DNA from: Lachnospiraceae bacterium
Lineage (GTDB): Bacteria > Bacillota > Clostridia > Lachnospirales > Lachnospiraceae
Direction: 5' to 3'
DNA length: 64,000 nt
Assembly (NCBI GenBank): GCA_016286555.1
Contig: JAEETA010000007.1
Coordinates: forward strand, 1-64,000
Shown here: in pieces, positions 43,007-52,854 of the stretch
Layout: each line of letters starts with the position of its first letter
How positions within the stretch are numbered: the first letter of the stretch is position 1
Program-made: the position numbers and the translations under genes
Notes under the pieces: model-generated
Told to the model about the DNA's origin: nothing
What the model saw: only the letters and a program-made list of their open reading frames with translations
Databases searched by the model: none

Positions 43007-45793
43007 TCAGATTTTCCCTGCCAGGAGGGAGACAACCGCGTCATAATCATAGCCGTCGGATGCTTCCCGCAGTTTCTCCCAGAGAGCCGCATCAGCTTCC
43101 GGCACGTTGTAAGCATTCATTTCTTCAAAAATGGACTGAAGCTTGTTGCAATCCATATCTTCGGCGGCGGAGCGCAGCTCCGAGAAGACCTCCTTCATCA
43201 GGTCGGGATCCGCTTCCGGTCTGTCGGCCTTCCCCGGGTCCTCCACAAAGAGTCCGCTCAGGAGTTCATCAAAGGTCTTGTAATCCCGCAAAAATCCTGC
43301 ATGATGCTCCTGCAGATAATCCACGTCGCCGCTCTTTCCTGCATTTTCCAGCGCCTGGGCCTTCTCGCCGAAGGCTTCCGCGCCGATGATCCGGGCGGAG
43401 GATTTCAGGGCATGAACCTTGATGGTGTAGTCTGCCAGGTCGCCGGTCTTGATGTACCAGTCCAGCTCCTTGGAACGCTCCTCGATGGATTTTGCAAAGA
43501 TCCGCAGGAGCGGGAGATATGCCGCGACACTTCCGCTGTTCTTGATGCCGGCACGGACGTCGATGACGCCCTGTCCCTTCTCTTCCAGTTCCTTCAGACG
43601 GTCCGGGATCTCCTCCACTGCCTGGTCGTACGGGTTCTTCTCCTGGATCAGTTTCTCCACCTTGCGCTCGTCCAGGAAGGAAATGATCATTCGCTCCAGA
43701 AGCTCCGCATCGATGGGCTTGGTCAGGTAATCGTCAAAGCCCTCTGCCAGATACTGCTGCTTTGCACCGGAAATGGCATTTGCCGTCAGGCACACCGCGG
43801 GCGTCTCGGAATTGGGACCGGGCCCCATCTTCCGCAGTTCGTGCAGAGTTTCGATGCCGTCCTTGTTGGGCATCATATGGTCGAAGAAAATGATATCGTA
43901 GGCGTTCACTGCTGCCAGAGCAAGGCCTTCGTCGCCGCTGACAGCAGTGTCGATCTTCATCTCCGTCTGCTTGAGCAAGCTCTCAAAGACCACCAGGTTC
44001 ATGGGATTGTCATCGATGACCAGGATCCTTGCGTCGGGTGCCCGGAAGGACTCACGATAAACCACATGCTTTTCCAGCGCGGCGTTGTAGGACGCCTGGA
44101 AATCGCCCAGGGGTTCCGGCCCGGTAGTAGCCTGCTTTAAGGCGAAATAGAACTTGGATCCCACACCGTATTCGCTCTCCACCTGCAGGGTACTGCCCAT
44201 CATTTCCAGAAGTCCTCTGGTGATGTTCATTCCCAGGCCGGTGCCTTCGATGTTGCGGTTCCGCTTTTCCTCCAGCCGGACGAACTCGGCGAAGAGCTTG
44301 TCCATGTCTTCCTGGCGGATACCGATGCCGGTGTCTTCCACGCAGATGTTCAGGATCACGCTGTCCTTCACGCCCCGGTCCTCGGAGTAGCCTACCCGGA
44401 ATGTGATGGTGCCGCGCTCGGTGTACTTGATGGCGTTGGTCAGCAGGTTCAGGATGGCCTGCCGGATCCGCATCACGTCTCCCACCAGCTGCTTCGGCGT
44501 CCTGGGATCAAAAGCAAGCTCCAGCTTGAGGTCTTTCTCGTCCGCTCTGGTGCGGATCATGTTGATCAGGTCGTTTAAAAGCGATGCCAGATCGTAGGGC
44601 GCAGGCATCAACTCCATCTTGCCCGCCTCGATCTTGGAGAAATCCAGGATATCATTGATGATGCCCAGAAGAGTATTTCCGGCGGTCTTCACATTTTCTG
44701 CATAGGCCAGCACATTCCGGTCGTTGCTTTCCCGCAGGATCATCTCGTTCATTCCCAGCATGGCATTGATGGGAGTGCGGATCTCGTGGGACATATTGGA
44801 CAGGAAAGCGGATTTGGCCTCATTGGAAGCCACTGCCTGATGTGCGATAATGTTGCGCTTGTAGGAGATGGCCAGCATGATACCGATGATGAGGACCACG
44901 GCGATGGAGAAAAAGACGGTAATCCCCAAAATCCGGTTCAGGGACCGGAAGACGGTGGTGGTATTGTGCACGGAAATACAATGCCAGCCGCCCGCAAAGG
45001 ATGCATCGTAAACGATGTAATGCATCCCCAGGTAATTAAACTCGAAGAAATGGTCCTCTGACTGCTGCAGTTCCCGGACAATGGTGCCGCCCAGGGTATC
45101 CATTTTCGGCAGATAGGTGCGTCCCACCTGGGTGATATCGGAGTGGGTGACCACCAGACCGTCCGGCGTCAGCACCATCTCGATGTCGGAGCCGCCACGC
45201 TTAACGGCATCCTCTGTCATCTGCTGCATCCTTTCCAGAGACACATCCACGCTGATGACGCTTACCCCATCCACCAGGGTGGTGCCCAGAGCGATCATGG
45301 TGGTACCGGACTGCTCATCCACATAAGGCTCCAGAATGGTCAGGTTTCCGGGAGATGACATAGGTCTGGTATACCAGGGACGCTTGGTGGCGTCGTACCC
45401 CTCCGGGGGCTGCCATCTGGTACCGCTGACGAACCTGCCGTTGATATAGCCGTAGAGGCCGGTGTAATTTTCCTCCACCGTGTTTTCAATAGCCGTGGAC
45501 TGTCCCACCAGGTACTCCTGGATTTCCTCATCGGAACGATGCTCAGCGAGCATTTCATTCAAGGTATAAGAAGTCAGCCAGACCAGATCCTCATGCGTAG
45601 ACAGATAACTGCCGAATTCGTAAGCAGACTGGTCCGCTGCCATTTTTCCGGACTTGATGATACCGGATCTGGTCTCCTCGTAGACCATGTTGTAGTACAT
45701 CAGAATGATCCCTACAAAAAAGAGGATCACCAGGATTCCGATACCCAGGGTTCTTAATGAACTTTTGTTCAGATATTTGAAAGATTTTTTCAT
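43007..45793 (-). CDS. dCACHE-domain hybrid histidine kinase with receiver and Hpt
   Basis: A 928-residue protein. Membrane helices at about 15-35 and 287-309 bracket an external dCACHE sensor that has the typical RPWYTRP motif near residues 138-144. HisKA has H336, HATPase_c has GTGLGMNITRGL, the receiver has D638 (FFDHMMPNKDG), and an Hpt domain has H794 in HALKSSARIIGA. dCACHE domains bind small molecules such as amino acids, which fits the AGCS symporter in the same operon. It overlaps the REC-GGDEF gene by ATGA. Confidence 0.93.
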   Translation of the reverse strand: MKKSFKYLNKSSLRTLGIGILVILFFVGIILMYYNMVYEETRSGIIKSGKMAADQSAYEFGSYLSTHEDLVWLTSYTLNEMLAEHRSDEEIQEYLVGQSTAIENTVEENYTGLYGYINGRFVSGTRWQPPEGYDATKRPWYTRPMSSPGNLTILEPYVDEQSGTTMIALGTTLVDGVSVISVDVSLERMQQMTEDAVKRGGSDIEMVLTPDGLVVTHSDITQVGRTYLPKMDTLGGTIVRELQQSEDHFFEFNYLGMHYIVYDASFAGGWHCISVHNTTTVFRSLNRILGITVFFSIAVVLIIGIMLAISYKRNIIAHQAVASNEAKSAFLSNMSHEIRTPINAMLGMNEMILRESNDRNVLAYAENVKTAGNTLLGIINDILDFSKIEAGKMELMPAPYDLASLLNDLINMIRTRADEKDLKLELAFDPRTPKQLVGDVMRIRQAILNLLTNAIKYTERGTITFRVGYSEDRGVKDSVILNICVEDTGIGIRQEDMDKLFAEFVRLEEKRNRNIEGTGLGMNITRGLLEMMGSTLQVESEYGVGSKFYFALKQATTGPEPLGDFQASYNAALEKHVVYRESFRAPDARILVIDDNPMNLVVFESLLKQTEMKIDTAVSGDEGLALAAVNAYDIIFFDHMMPNKDGIETLHELRKMGPGPNSETPAVCLTANAISGAKQQYLAEGFDDYLTKPIDAELLERMIISFLDERKVEKLIQEKNPYDQAVEEIPDRLKELEEKGQGVIDVRAGIKNSGSVAAYLPLLRIFAKSIEERSKELDWYIKTGDLADYTIKVHALKSSARIIGAEAFGEKAQALENAGKSGDVDYLQEHHAGFLRDYKTFDELLSGLFVEDPGKADRPEADPDLMKEVFSELRSAAEDMDCNKLQSIFEEMNAYNVPEADAALWEKLREASDGYDYDAVVSLLAGKI

Positions 45794-47145
45794 CGTCCGT
45801 CCTCTTTCTCTTCTTCGATGCAGGAAAGGGCATAGACAACCTTTACGGGACTGTGGGTTTCATCCCGTTCCCAGGCGGCCAGGAATCTGCCAACCTCCTC
45901 CCGGGCTTCCTCTTCCGTCCGTTCGGGCAGGAGCACGACATACTGGTTGAATTTGTTCTGGTTGATGAGGTCACAGGGACCGAAGGACTCCCGGAGAAGT
46001 CTTCCGAAAGCAGCCGCCACTTCCGGCAGCGTCTGCTCGTTTTCCTCACTCTCCGCAGTGAGTTCAAACAGGATCCTTGCGGATCTGCCGCCGAAGGTCC
46101 TGTGATATCTGCAAAGGAAACGGTACACGATGGGGAAGGCTTCTCTTCCCAGAAGGATGGCCTCCCTGCTTCCGCCCCGCTCCTCTGCGATACGGATGAT
46201 GCGCTCCAGCATCTGCTCCGGCGTCATCTCATCACTCTTCTCTTTCGTGACGGTTCTGTCATAAATCGCAAACCCGGATTTTCCGTTCTGCTTTACGGAA
46301 TACAGTTCACTGTCCGCCAGGGAAAACAGGGTTTCATAGTCTCTTCCGTGCTCGGGGACCATAACAACTCCGAAGGAGATTCCCAGGGGCAGTCCGTGTT
46401 CTTCTCCCATCAGCGCCGCCGCTTCCTTCAGGAACTGCTCATTCATTCGCTGGGACAGGGAAGCTACGGCCTCGCTCTGGCTGACCCCTTCAAAGAAACA
46501 CATGAATTCGTCGCCGCCGATCCTGCTGATCACATCCTTCTCACGGGTGTTGTGCCGCAGGACCTCGGAAAAGGCCCGCAGGATCCGGTCTCCCATGTCG
46601 TGGCCGAAGATATCGTTCACCAGCTTGAAATTGTCCATATCCATCACGGCCAGAGCGCCCGAGTCGATCTCACACAGCGCAGCGATCCGCTCCGTTCCGC
46701 TGGCCTTGTTGAAAAAGCCCGTCAGTTTGTCCACTGCGGCTTCTTCCGTCAGGGACTCGATGGTCTTGTAACTGGAAATGGTGTTGCGGATCCGTCGGAT
46801 CAGGATCTCCTCGTTAAATGGCTTGCGGATAAAATCGGATGCGCCGGCGGTCAAACCTCTGCGCTCCGACTCCATGTTCCTCTCTCCGGTGAGGAAGATC
46901 ACGGGGGTGTGTGCCTTGCCCGCTTCGTCCTCCCACATCCGCAAAGCAGAATAGGTTTCAAACCCGTCCATTTCCGGCATCAAAATATCCAGCAGGATCA
47001 GATCCGGCTCATTTTTTTCCACGAATCTTAACAGCTCCCGACCGGAGCGAAGACAGCTGACCTTCATGCCGGCGTCATCCAGCATGCCTTTGGCGTTGGT
47101 CAGACTCAAGATATCGTCGTCAACAATCACTACCCAATAACCCAT
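45790..47145 (-). CDS. Response regulator with GGDEF domain and degenerate second GGDEF-like domain
   Basis: A 451-residue protein. The receiver (1-125) has D53 in LILLDILMPEMDG. The diguanylate cyclase domain has the intact GGDEF motif at residues 210-214 and an RxxD inhibitory site five residues before it (REKD). Residues 320-451 look like a second, degenerate GGDEF fold in which FNQY replaces the active-site loop. The start ATG 47145 begins right at the receiver and has GGAG upstream; the frame open to 47289 is untranslated leader. It is the first gene of the signalling operon. I see no clear -35/-10 pair in 47146-47265. Confidence 0.9.
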   Translation of the reverse strand: MGYWVVIVDDDILSLTNAKGMLDDAGMKVSCLRSGRELLRFVEKNEPDLILLDILMPEMDGFETYSALRMWEDEAGKAHTPVIFLTGERNMESERRGLTAGASDFIRKPFNEEILIRRIRNTISSYKTIESLTEEAAVDKLTGFFNKASGTERIAALCEIDSGALAVMDMDNFKLVNDIFGHDMGDRILRAFSEVLRHNTREKDVISRIGGDEFMCFFEGVSQSEAVASLSQRMNEQFLKEAAALMGEEHGLPLGISFGVVMVPEHGRDYETLFSLADSELYSVKQNGKSGFAIYDRTVTKEKSDEMTPEQMLERIIRIAEERGGSREAILLGREAFPIVYRFLCRYHRTFGGRSARILFELTAESEENEQTLPEVAAAFGRLLRESFGPCDLINQNKFNQYVVLLPERTEEEAREEVGRFLAAWERDETHSPVKVVYALSCIEEEKEDGR

Positions 47146-47256
47146 AGTCGTCTCCAAAGAAAGAGTGCGGCGGATCGCCCCCCCGATTTTCGTATCGTTT
47201 CTGCCGATACGCCATAATATATTAACATAAATGACGGATTTTCGCAGTTTTTTCGC

Positions 47257-47295
47257 AAAAAAATACCGCTTTTGAATCAAAAAATTCAAAAGCGG
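47257..47295 (-). terminator. Terminator after the GH43 gene of the ABC exporter operon
   Basis: Perfect 12-pair stem CCGCTTTTGAAT (47266-47277) with ATTCAAAAGCGG (47284-47295), 6-base loop, then TATTTTTTTGCG on the minus strand. It separates the GH43 gene from the REC-GGDEF operon. Confidence 0.88.
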
Positions 47296-47313
47296 TTTCC
47301 TATGACCATGTAT

Positions 47314-48894
47314 TTACGCTTCGTAGCGGAAATCGGAAAAGCCTGCTGCCCCGCCAGCTTCTGAGCTGCTCATGACAAAGAGGCCGAAGCGGCAGCCCGT
47401 GAAATGATCCAGTCGGAACCGCAGTCCCTGTTCCGGTCCGATCCTGCGCAGCTCCTCTCCCATGCGGAGATAGCCTGTCGCAGAATCCGTCTCCCGGGTC
47501 TTTCCGTCCGCAAAGCTGACCTCCAGGCGCACCCGCAAGGAGCTGCCCTCCAAAGGGATCTCCTCCCGAAGGACGGCAGGCTCCTCTCCCAGGGCCCAGA
47601 CATCGCCGCTCTCGTTGGTGTAGGTAGCGGCAAAGGCGTAGTATTTTCCATCCTTTCGCCGGATGCCCACCTGGAGATAATCTCCCTGGAAGGTGACGAG
47701 TCCTGCAAAATCTCCGTCCCGAAGCCCCGTGCCATCCAGGGTCACTTCCCCTGCGCAGCCCGGCGCCAGCATCCGCTGGGTCAGGATGTTTTTCGCATGA
47801 AAGATATTCGTGACGGTTCTGTCGGTTTTTATCCGCAGCTCTCCCTTTGCGGCATCACAGGATACCAGGGACAGATCCGGCTCGTGGTTAAACTGCCAGA
47901 AGCTCCGGTACCCGAAGCAGCCGAAATGCTGCGGATCCTCCGCGTATTTTGCCTTAGGATCGTACCGGAAATCATCGCTGCCATAGAGCGGTGCATAAGC
48001 ATATCCGGGGCGCAGATCCGCGGTCTCGATCTCCTCCGCCGCTTTACCGTCTGTTCCGAAGACAAAGGTCTCTCCCGTATAGGTTACGGGAACCAGTACC
48101 GGGATCCGTCCTGCGGCGCCCCGATCCTGGAACAGTACCGCGTTCCAGACCCCCTCCGGGCCTTCCACGATACCTCCCTGGGCGATGCCGGAGCCCATAA
48201 AGCCCAGATCGTCGTCAAACACATCGCCACCCGTGAACTCTCCCTCCAGAGAATCCGCGGAGAACATGGCCTCCACTCTCCGCCATCTGTCACGCCTTGA
48301 GTGAATGAAAAAGACATAATATCTGTCTCCGATGCGGTAGAGATGCGACCCCTCGTACCCCAGGGAAGGATTTCCCGCATCGCTGACGATCATCCGGTGG
48401 AGTCCGCCCTCCCGGGGGCCCGTCAGATCATCGTTTAATTCCGTGAGCCACACATCCCGGTTGCCGTAGACCAGGTAAGCTTTCCCCTCGTCAAAGAGCA
48501 GGGAGCAGTCGTGGTAGAAGCCCTCGATGGTGCTCTTTTTCCAGGGGCCCTCCACGGCAGGAGCGGTGTAGAGGTAGGTCTTGTGGGTGTCGTTGCAGAC
48601 GAAGACCACATAGAACAGTCCCTCGTGATACCGCAGGGAAGCAGCCCACATTCCTTTTCCGTAGATCTGCTTTCCGTTCTCCAGACGCTGGGCATCGGTG
48701 CCGTCGATGGACTCGCAGACGTAAGCCGCATGCTCCCAGTGAATGAGATCATAGGACCGGAGGATCTGGACCCCCGGGAAGAAATGCATGGTGGTGGTGA
48801 CCAGATAAAAGGTCCCGTCCACAAAAATGACATCCACGTCGGGAAAGTCCATTTTCAACAGGGGATTCGTCCCCTTGGCTTTTGAATGGTTCAT
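47314..48894 (-). CDS. Family 43 glycoside hydrolase (beta-xylosidase/arabinofuranosidase-like)
   Basis: The 526-residue protein has no signal peptide. The GH43 propeller begins NPLLKMDFPDVDVIFVDG (catalytic-base Asp), has YVVFVCNDTHKTYLYTA, and has the catalytic acid region SLGYEGSHLYRIGDRYYVFF. Residues 335-526 are a beta-sandwich of the DUF1349/GH43-C type, as in GH43 beta-xylosidases. The start could be 48918 or 48894; the latter has GAGAG at a suitable distance. It is the last gene in the GntR-controlled operon, an unusual neighbour for a drug-type ABC exporter. Confidence 0.85.
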   Translation of the reverse strand: MNHSKAKGTNPLLKMDFPDVDVIFVDGTFYLVTTTMHFFPGVQILRSYDLIHWEHAAYVCESIDGTDAQRLENGKQIYGKGMWAASLRYHEGLFYVVFVCNDTHKTYLYTAPAVEGPWKKSTIEGFYHDCSLLFDEGKAYLVYGNRDVWLTELNDDLTGPREGGLHRMIVSDAGNPSLGYEGSHLYRIGDRYYVFFIHSRRDRWRRVEAMFSADSLEGEFTGGDVFDDDLGFMGSGIAQGGIVEGPEGVWNAVLFQDRGAAGRIPVLVPVTYTGETFVFGTDGKAAEEIETADLRPGYAYAPLYGSDDFRYDPKAKYAEDPQHFGCFGYRSFWQFNHEPDLSLVSCDAAKGELRIKTDRTVTNIFHAKNILTQRMLAPGCAGEVTLDGTGLRDGDFAGLVTFQGDYLQVGIRRKDGKYYAFAATYTNESGDVWALGEEPAVLREEIPLEGSSLRVRLEVSFADGKTRETDSATGYLRMGEELRRIGPEQGLRFRLDHFTGCRFGLFVMSSSEAGGAAGFSDFRYEA

Positions 48895-48927
48895 GGTTTT
48901 CTCTCTTTCGTTTTTCATTCTCGGAAA

Positions 48928-49869
48928 CTACGCAGCGCGGTCCGTTTCCCTCACGGGCTTCGATGCTTCCTTCGCATCCGGCACCCGGTTCCAAAGGATC
49001 AGCAGCACCGCAGCGATCAGAAGGATCGATATGAGCCGACCGGAAAACAGGAAGGAAAACAGTCCCTGCTCCGCTCCCTCCTCCGGTCTCACAAATCCGT
49101 TCAGGATGGAGGGTCCTGCGTTGCCCACGGCGTGCAGGATGGCTGCGGGCCAGACAGAGCCGCTTTTTTCCGTAAGGAAGGTCAGGATCACGCCCAGGAA
49201 GATACATAAAATACACATCTTCAGGATTCCCAGCCAGGGAAAGCCGGGATAATCGGTGCCGAAATTATGCCCGATGGCAGTGAGGGGTGCGTGCCAGAGT
49301 CCCCAGATGACGCCTCCCAGGATCAGAGCCGGTGTCCTTCCCATGAGGCGCAAAAGCCTGGGCATCATATACCCCCTCCAGCCTCCCTCTTCCCCGAAGG
49401 CGGCAAAAGAGGCGATCACGCCGGAGGTAATGGCTGCCAGGGGGAACAAAAATACGGTCCTTTTGTCCATGCCGTACTCCAGGTAATACTCCGGGTCAAA
49501 AACGCCATTCCCCAGCAGCAGATCCAGGGCGTTTCCCATTTCACTATAAAGCCAGGGAAGGAAGATTGCCAGCAGAAAAATGATCCATTTCCGATTTTTC
49601 AGATCGATGCCCAGCATCATGGAATCCCGGCCCGTCAGGGGACAGCCCTCCTTCGTAACAAGGCGGGTTGCTACATGAGCCAGGACAGGCCCCAACATTC
49701 CCAGCGCCATCAGACTCTGGACCATATCGGACATATCGTTCCAGAGCTGCCCACCGGTAAGGGCACGTATCGCCAAAAACCAGAGCCACACCGGCACAAA
49801 GGCAAAGAGCAGATAGATGAGGAGTCTTTTCAGGTCTTCTTTCCGGGATGCATTTTTCTCAGGAGCCAT
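48928..49869 (-). CDS. CPBP family intramembrane metalloprotease
   Basis: The 313-residue, eight-helix protein has the CPBP (CAAX protease/Abi) motifs EEGGWRGYM (EExxxR) and IWGLWHAPL (the His in the second motif). These glutamates and histidines form the metal site in Rce1-type proteases. I start it at ATG 49869, with AGGAGG six bases upstream. In Firmicutes such proteins often sit with bacteriocin or antibiotic-resistance ABC exporters, as here. It overlaps the upstream permease gene by 11 bases. Confidence 0.88.
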   Translation of the reverse strand: MAPEKNASRKEDLKRLLIYLLFAFVPVWLWFLAIRALTGGQLWNDMSDMVQSLMALGMLGPVLAHVATRLVTKEGCPLTGRDSMMLGIDLKNRKWIIFLLAIFLPWLYSEMGNALDLLLGNGVFDPEYYLEYGMDKRTVFLFPLAAITSGVIASFAAFGEEGGWRGYMMPRLLRLMGRTPALILGGVIWGLWHAPLTAIGHNFGTDYPGFPWLGILKMCILCIFLGVILTFLTEKSGSVWPAAILHAVGNAGPSILNGFVRPEEGAEQGLFSFLFSGRLISILLIAAVLLILWNRVPDAKEASKPVRETDRAA

Positions 49870-50638
49870 AGACATCCTCCTTTCTCTCATACAGTGCCGC
49901 CGTCAGACGGAAGGACAGATAATACAGCACCAGAACCAGTATGGGGCTCCCCGTTCCAATGGCCATCAGTTCGAAAGAATGTCTCTCCGCAGCGTCCATG
50001 ATGCGGTCAAAATCCAGTCGGGAGATGATATCAAGGTCTCCGAACAGGGCATACCACGTCACAAGAAGCCCCAGAGTCAGGAAAAATCCCACTTCCACCA
50101 TGTGCACCTTTTCAGCCCCCAGAAGCAGCAGCAGCGGAAGCTCTATGGCGGCAGCGAAGAGAAGAAACACAAACAGGACAAGGGACATGTACTCGATCAA
50201 ATGGATCACGTCCCTGATCCTGTCGGTCTGTACTGCCAGGCCTCCCACGCAGATGCTCCAAACCATGGAAAGGGAGTAGAGTACATAGAGCAGGATCCCC
50301 ATCAGGACATATTTGGAGGCCACATACTCCCGCTTGCTGACAGGGAGAGAAGCCAGGTATCCCCGCCGCCTGCTCTGCTCATCGCAGCGCACGCTCTCCA
50401 TCAGATATTTGGGGAAAAAGCCCGCAACAAGGAACGAAAAGAAGGCAGGAAAATACAGCACGATATAATCCGGAAGAAAGACCCGCTCCTCATCTATGGT
50501 GACATAACCGGCATTTCCCAGAACAAAATCGCTGAAAATGATACGGGTCAGAAACATCACTGCCGTCAGGACCAGAAGAATGGCGCAAAATCGCTTGCCT
50601 CTGATGGCGACAAAGTCTTTGTACAGGAGTCCTTTCAT
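49859..50638 (-). CDS. ABC-2 type exporter permease
   Basis: The 259-residue protein begins MKGLLYKDFVAIRGKRF, typical of ABC-2 permeases, and has about six hydrophobic helices. It is paired with a second permease whose stop overlaps its start, and with one ATP-binding protein, giving a heterodimeric channel. The substrate is unknown. The GntR/YtrA-type control suggests a response to cell-wall-acting compounds (family knowledge, not seen directly). Confidence 0.8.
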   Translation of the reverse strand: MKGLLYKDFVAIRGKRFCAILLVLTAVMFLTRIIFSDFVLGNAGYVTIDEERVFLPDYIVLYFPAFFSFLVAGFFPKYLMESVRCDEQSRRRGYLASLPVSKREYVASKYVLMGILLYVLYSLSMVWSICVGGLAVQTDRIRDVIHLIEYMSLVLFVFLLFAAAIELPLLLLLGAEKVHMVEVGFFLTLGLLVTWYALFGDLDIISRLDFDRIMDAAERHSFELMAIGTGSPILVLVLYYLSFRLTAALYERKEDVYGS

Positions 50639-51429
50639 CAGATCACACCCCGCTTTCTCCTAAGGATCAGCACAGCGAGCCCGTAGCTGGCGCAGGTGAC
50701 AAACAGTGCGCAAAGTACCGGAATGTAGGCTCTGTGCTCCAGCGTCTCCAAAAAGTCCCAGAGCCTCTCAATACTCATCTCTCCTTCCGTCTCTCCCCTG
50801 TCGCTTGCCGCAATGCTCAGTGCGATCTCCTTCCATTTCTCCCACCGGAGCAGAAGGTACAGTGCCACCAGGGTAAGAAGGGACAGGACCTGCGCCACCG
50901 ATTCCTTTCCGTGGCCCAGCAGAATGCAATACAGGATCGCAAAAGCAGAATACATTGCCACAACGGACGCGCCGGAGAAAATGATCCCCAAAAGAGCGCC
51001 GAAGGTCAGGATATCCGCCAGAGCGCTCATGACACCGGCAACGAGAATATCCGCCAGAATGCCAATCCCCGCCAGGGCAAAAATGGTCAGATATCTGGCC
51101 AGAAGCCTTTTCGGTGCGGAAAGAGGCAGACTCCCCGCAACCCTGGCAAAAGAAGCCTTTCCGTCCGCCGCAAACACATTTGTCATATCTCCCACCGCCA
51201 CCAGCGGGATCAGCAAAAAGAAAATCGGCGGGATGGTGGCCATATAGTCCACTTCCAATGGACTGGCCTGGGCTCCTTCGATGATCTTCCCTCCCACCGC
51301 CGCCAGGTTTCCGAAGCGGCAGCTCAGGACGTACATGGCCGCCACGGCCATGACACCCACGATACAATACCCGAAGACCATAAGCTGCTTTTTCAGGCAC
51401 ATGATGTCTTTCAGGATCAAACCTTTCAC
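50638..51429 (-). CDS. ABC-2 type exporter permease
   Basis: The 263-residue protein starts MKGLILKDIMCLKKQL, the same opening as its partner, and has about six helices. The external loop between helices 1 and 2 is short, as in YtrC/D-like permeases. It lies 13 bases downstream of the ATPase gene and shares one base with the next permease gene. Confidence 0.8.
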   Translation of the reverse strand: MKGLILKDIMCLKKQLMVFGYCIVGVMAVAAMYVLSCRFGNLAAVGGKIIEGAQASPLEVDYMATIPPIFFLLIPLVAVGDMTNVFAADGKASFARVAGSLPLSAPKRLLARYLTIFALAGIGILADILVAGVMSALADILTFGALLGIIFSGASVVAMYSAFAILYCILLGHGKESVAQVLSLLTLVALYLLLRWEKWKEIALSIAASDRGETEGEMSIERLWDFLETLEHRAYIPVLCALFVTCASYGLAVLILRRKRGVI

Positions 51430-51442
51430 GAAATCACCTCTT

Positions 51443-52339
51443 TCAGTGTCCTTTGTCTCTTCTGCCGGCGTTCACGTAATAGATCATAATCTCCTCCAGC
51501 GCCGCAGGCTCCAGTACCATGTCAGGATAGAGCTTCTCCGCTGCTTTCCGGTCGTTCACGCAGACGGTTGCGCCGTAGGTTTCCTCCTCCACACCCACGA
51601 TGAGAGAGGTACTCACCTTCGACAGGTCGGCCTTTTTACACTTCAGGAGTCCATGTTTTTCCAGGATCTCGTCCTTGTTTCCCTTCAGGACGATCCTGCC
51701 ACCGTCGATAAAGACCACCTCATCCGCGATCTTCTCAAGGTCGGATGTGATGTGGGAGGAAAGCAGGATCGTATGATCCTCCTCCACCACGAAATCCCGG
51801 AAGATCTCGATCATCTCGTTGCGAACGATGGGGTCCAGACCGCTGGTGGGCTCGTCCATCACCAGAAGCTTTGCGTGATGGGACAGGGCCACGGCGATCT
51901 GCAGCTTCATCCGCATGCCGCGGGAAAAATTGCCGCAGGCCTTACGGGAGGGCAGGGAAAAGCGCTTCAGATAGTCAAAATATGCCGCTTCGTCCCAATT
52001 TTTGTAGATGTTTTTCATCATCAGGTTGATGTCCTTCCCCGTCATGAAATCGTGGAAGCCCATCTCGTCAAAGACCACGCCCACATCCTCCCGGAGGTAA
52101 GCCTTGTCTCCGCCCACGTTCTCGCCGAAGAGCCTCACCTCTCCGCTGTCCCGGGCGATGATATCCAGGATGAGGTTGATCGTGGTAGTCTTACCGGCGC
52201 CGTTCTGACCGATGAAGCCGCACACGGATCCCTCCGGCACGGAGAAACTCACCCGGTCCAGCTTGAAGTCGCCGTAATCCTTCACCACGTCCTGAAGCTC
52301 GATCACGTTTTTTGTCTCGTCACTTTCCGTCTTTCCCAT
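51443..52339 (-). CDS. ABC exporter ATP-binding protein
   Basis: The 298-residue protein has Walker A GQNGAGKTT, the signature NFSRGMRMKLQIA (SRGMRMK in place of LSGGQ, common in this exporter branch) and Walker B LLVMDEPTSGLDP. It continues with a C-terminal extension of about 70 residues (EEETYGATVCVNDRKAAEKL), as in antibiotic exporters. It powers the two permeases encoded downstream. Confidence 0.92.
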   Translation of the reverse strand: MGKTESDETKNVIELQDVVKDYGDFKLDRVSFSVPEGSVCGFIGQNGAGKTTTINLILDIIARDSGEVRLFGENVGGDKAYLREDVGVVFDEMGFHDFMTGKDINLMMKNIYKNWDEAAYFDYLKRFSLPSRKACGNFSRGMRMKLQIAVALSHHAKLLVMDEPTSGLDPIVRNEMIEIFRDFVVEEDHTILLSSHITSDLEKIADEVVFIDGGRIVLKGNKDEILEKHGLLKCKKADLSKVSTSLIVGVEEETYGATVCVNDRKAAEKLYPDMVLEPAALEEIMIYYVNAGRRDKGH

Positions 52340-52405
52340 TTTTTTGTCCTCTCAGCCCGGTCTTTCAGGCCTTCTCTCCACGCGAAGCGCATTCCGAATG
52401 CAGCA

Positions 52406-52795
52406 TCAGCGATTTCCTTCCGCCTTCTCCTCGTAGATCAGGCGCAGCATCTCCTCCATCTCCTCCCGGGAAATCTTCCCCAGGAGCGCTTTATCCACCG
52501 CCTTGTCCAGGTATTCCTCAATGGCGTAGCGCATATTTTCCTTCAGCAGTTCGCTGTTGATGCCCTTCACGAAGCTGCCTTTTCCCACAACGGATTCGGT
52601 GTAGCCGTCCCGCTCCAGGTCTTCGTACGCTCTCTTGGTGGTGATGATGCTGATCTTCAGATCCTTCGCCAGGACCCGCATGGAGGGAAGGGCGTCCCCT
52701 TCGCTCAGCTCTCCCGACATGATCTGCTGCTTGATCTGCTCCTCGATCTGCTCGTAAATGGGCACTCCCGAGGAATTGTTGATAATGATATCCAT
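52406..52795 (-). CDS. GntR family transcriptional regulator (YtrA subfamily)
   Basis: The 129-residue protein has a GntR winged helix, IYEQIEEQIKQQIMSGELSE, ALPSMRVLAKDLKISIITTKRAYEDLERDGY and SVVGKGSFV. A short helical C-terminus of about 55 residues takes the place of a ligand-binding domain. This is the YtrA subfamily, which usually represses adjacent ABC exporter genes. The promoter 60-100 bases upstream carries a palindrome over the -10, so it probably controls its own operon. Confidence 0.92.
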   Translation of the reverse strand: MDIIINNSSGVPIYEQIEEQIKQQIMSGELSEGDALPSMRVLAKDLKISIITTKRAYEDLERDGYTESVVGKGSFVKGINSELLKENMRYAIEEYLDKAVDKALLGKISREEMEEMLRLIYEEKAEGNR

Positions 52796-52854
52796 GGATT
52801 TTTCCTTTACCGCGCGTTTGGGCGGAGGATGGCCTGTCCTCCACCATGCTTATT

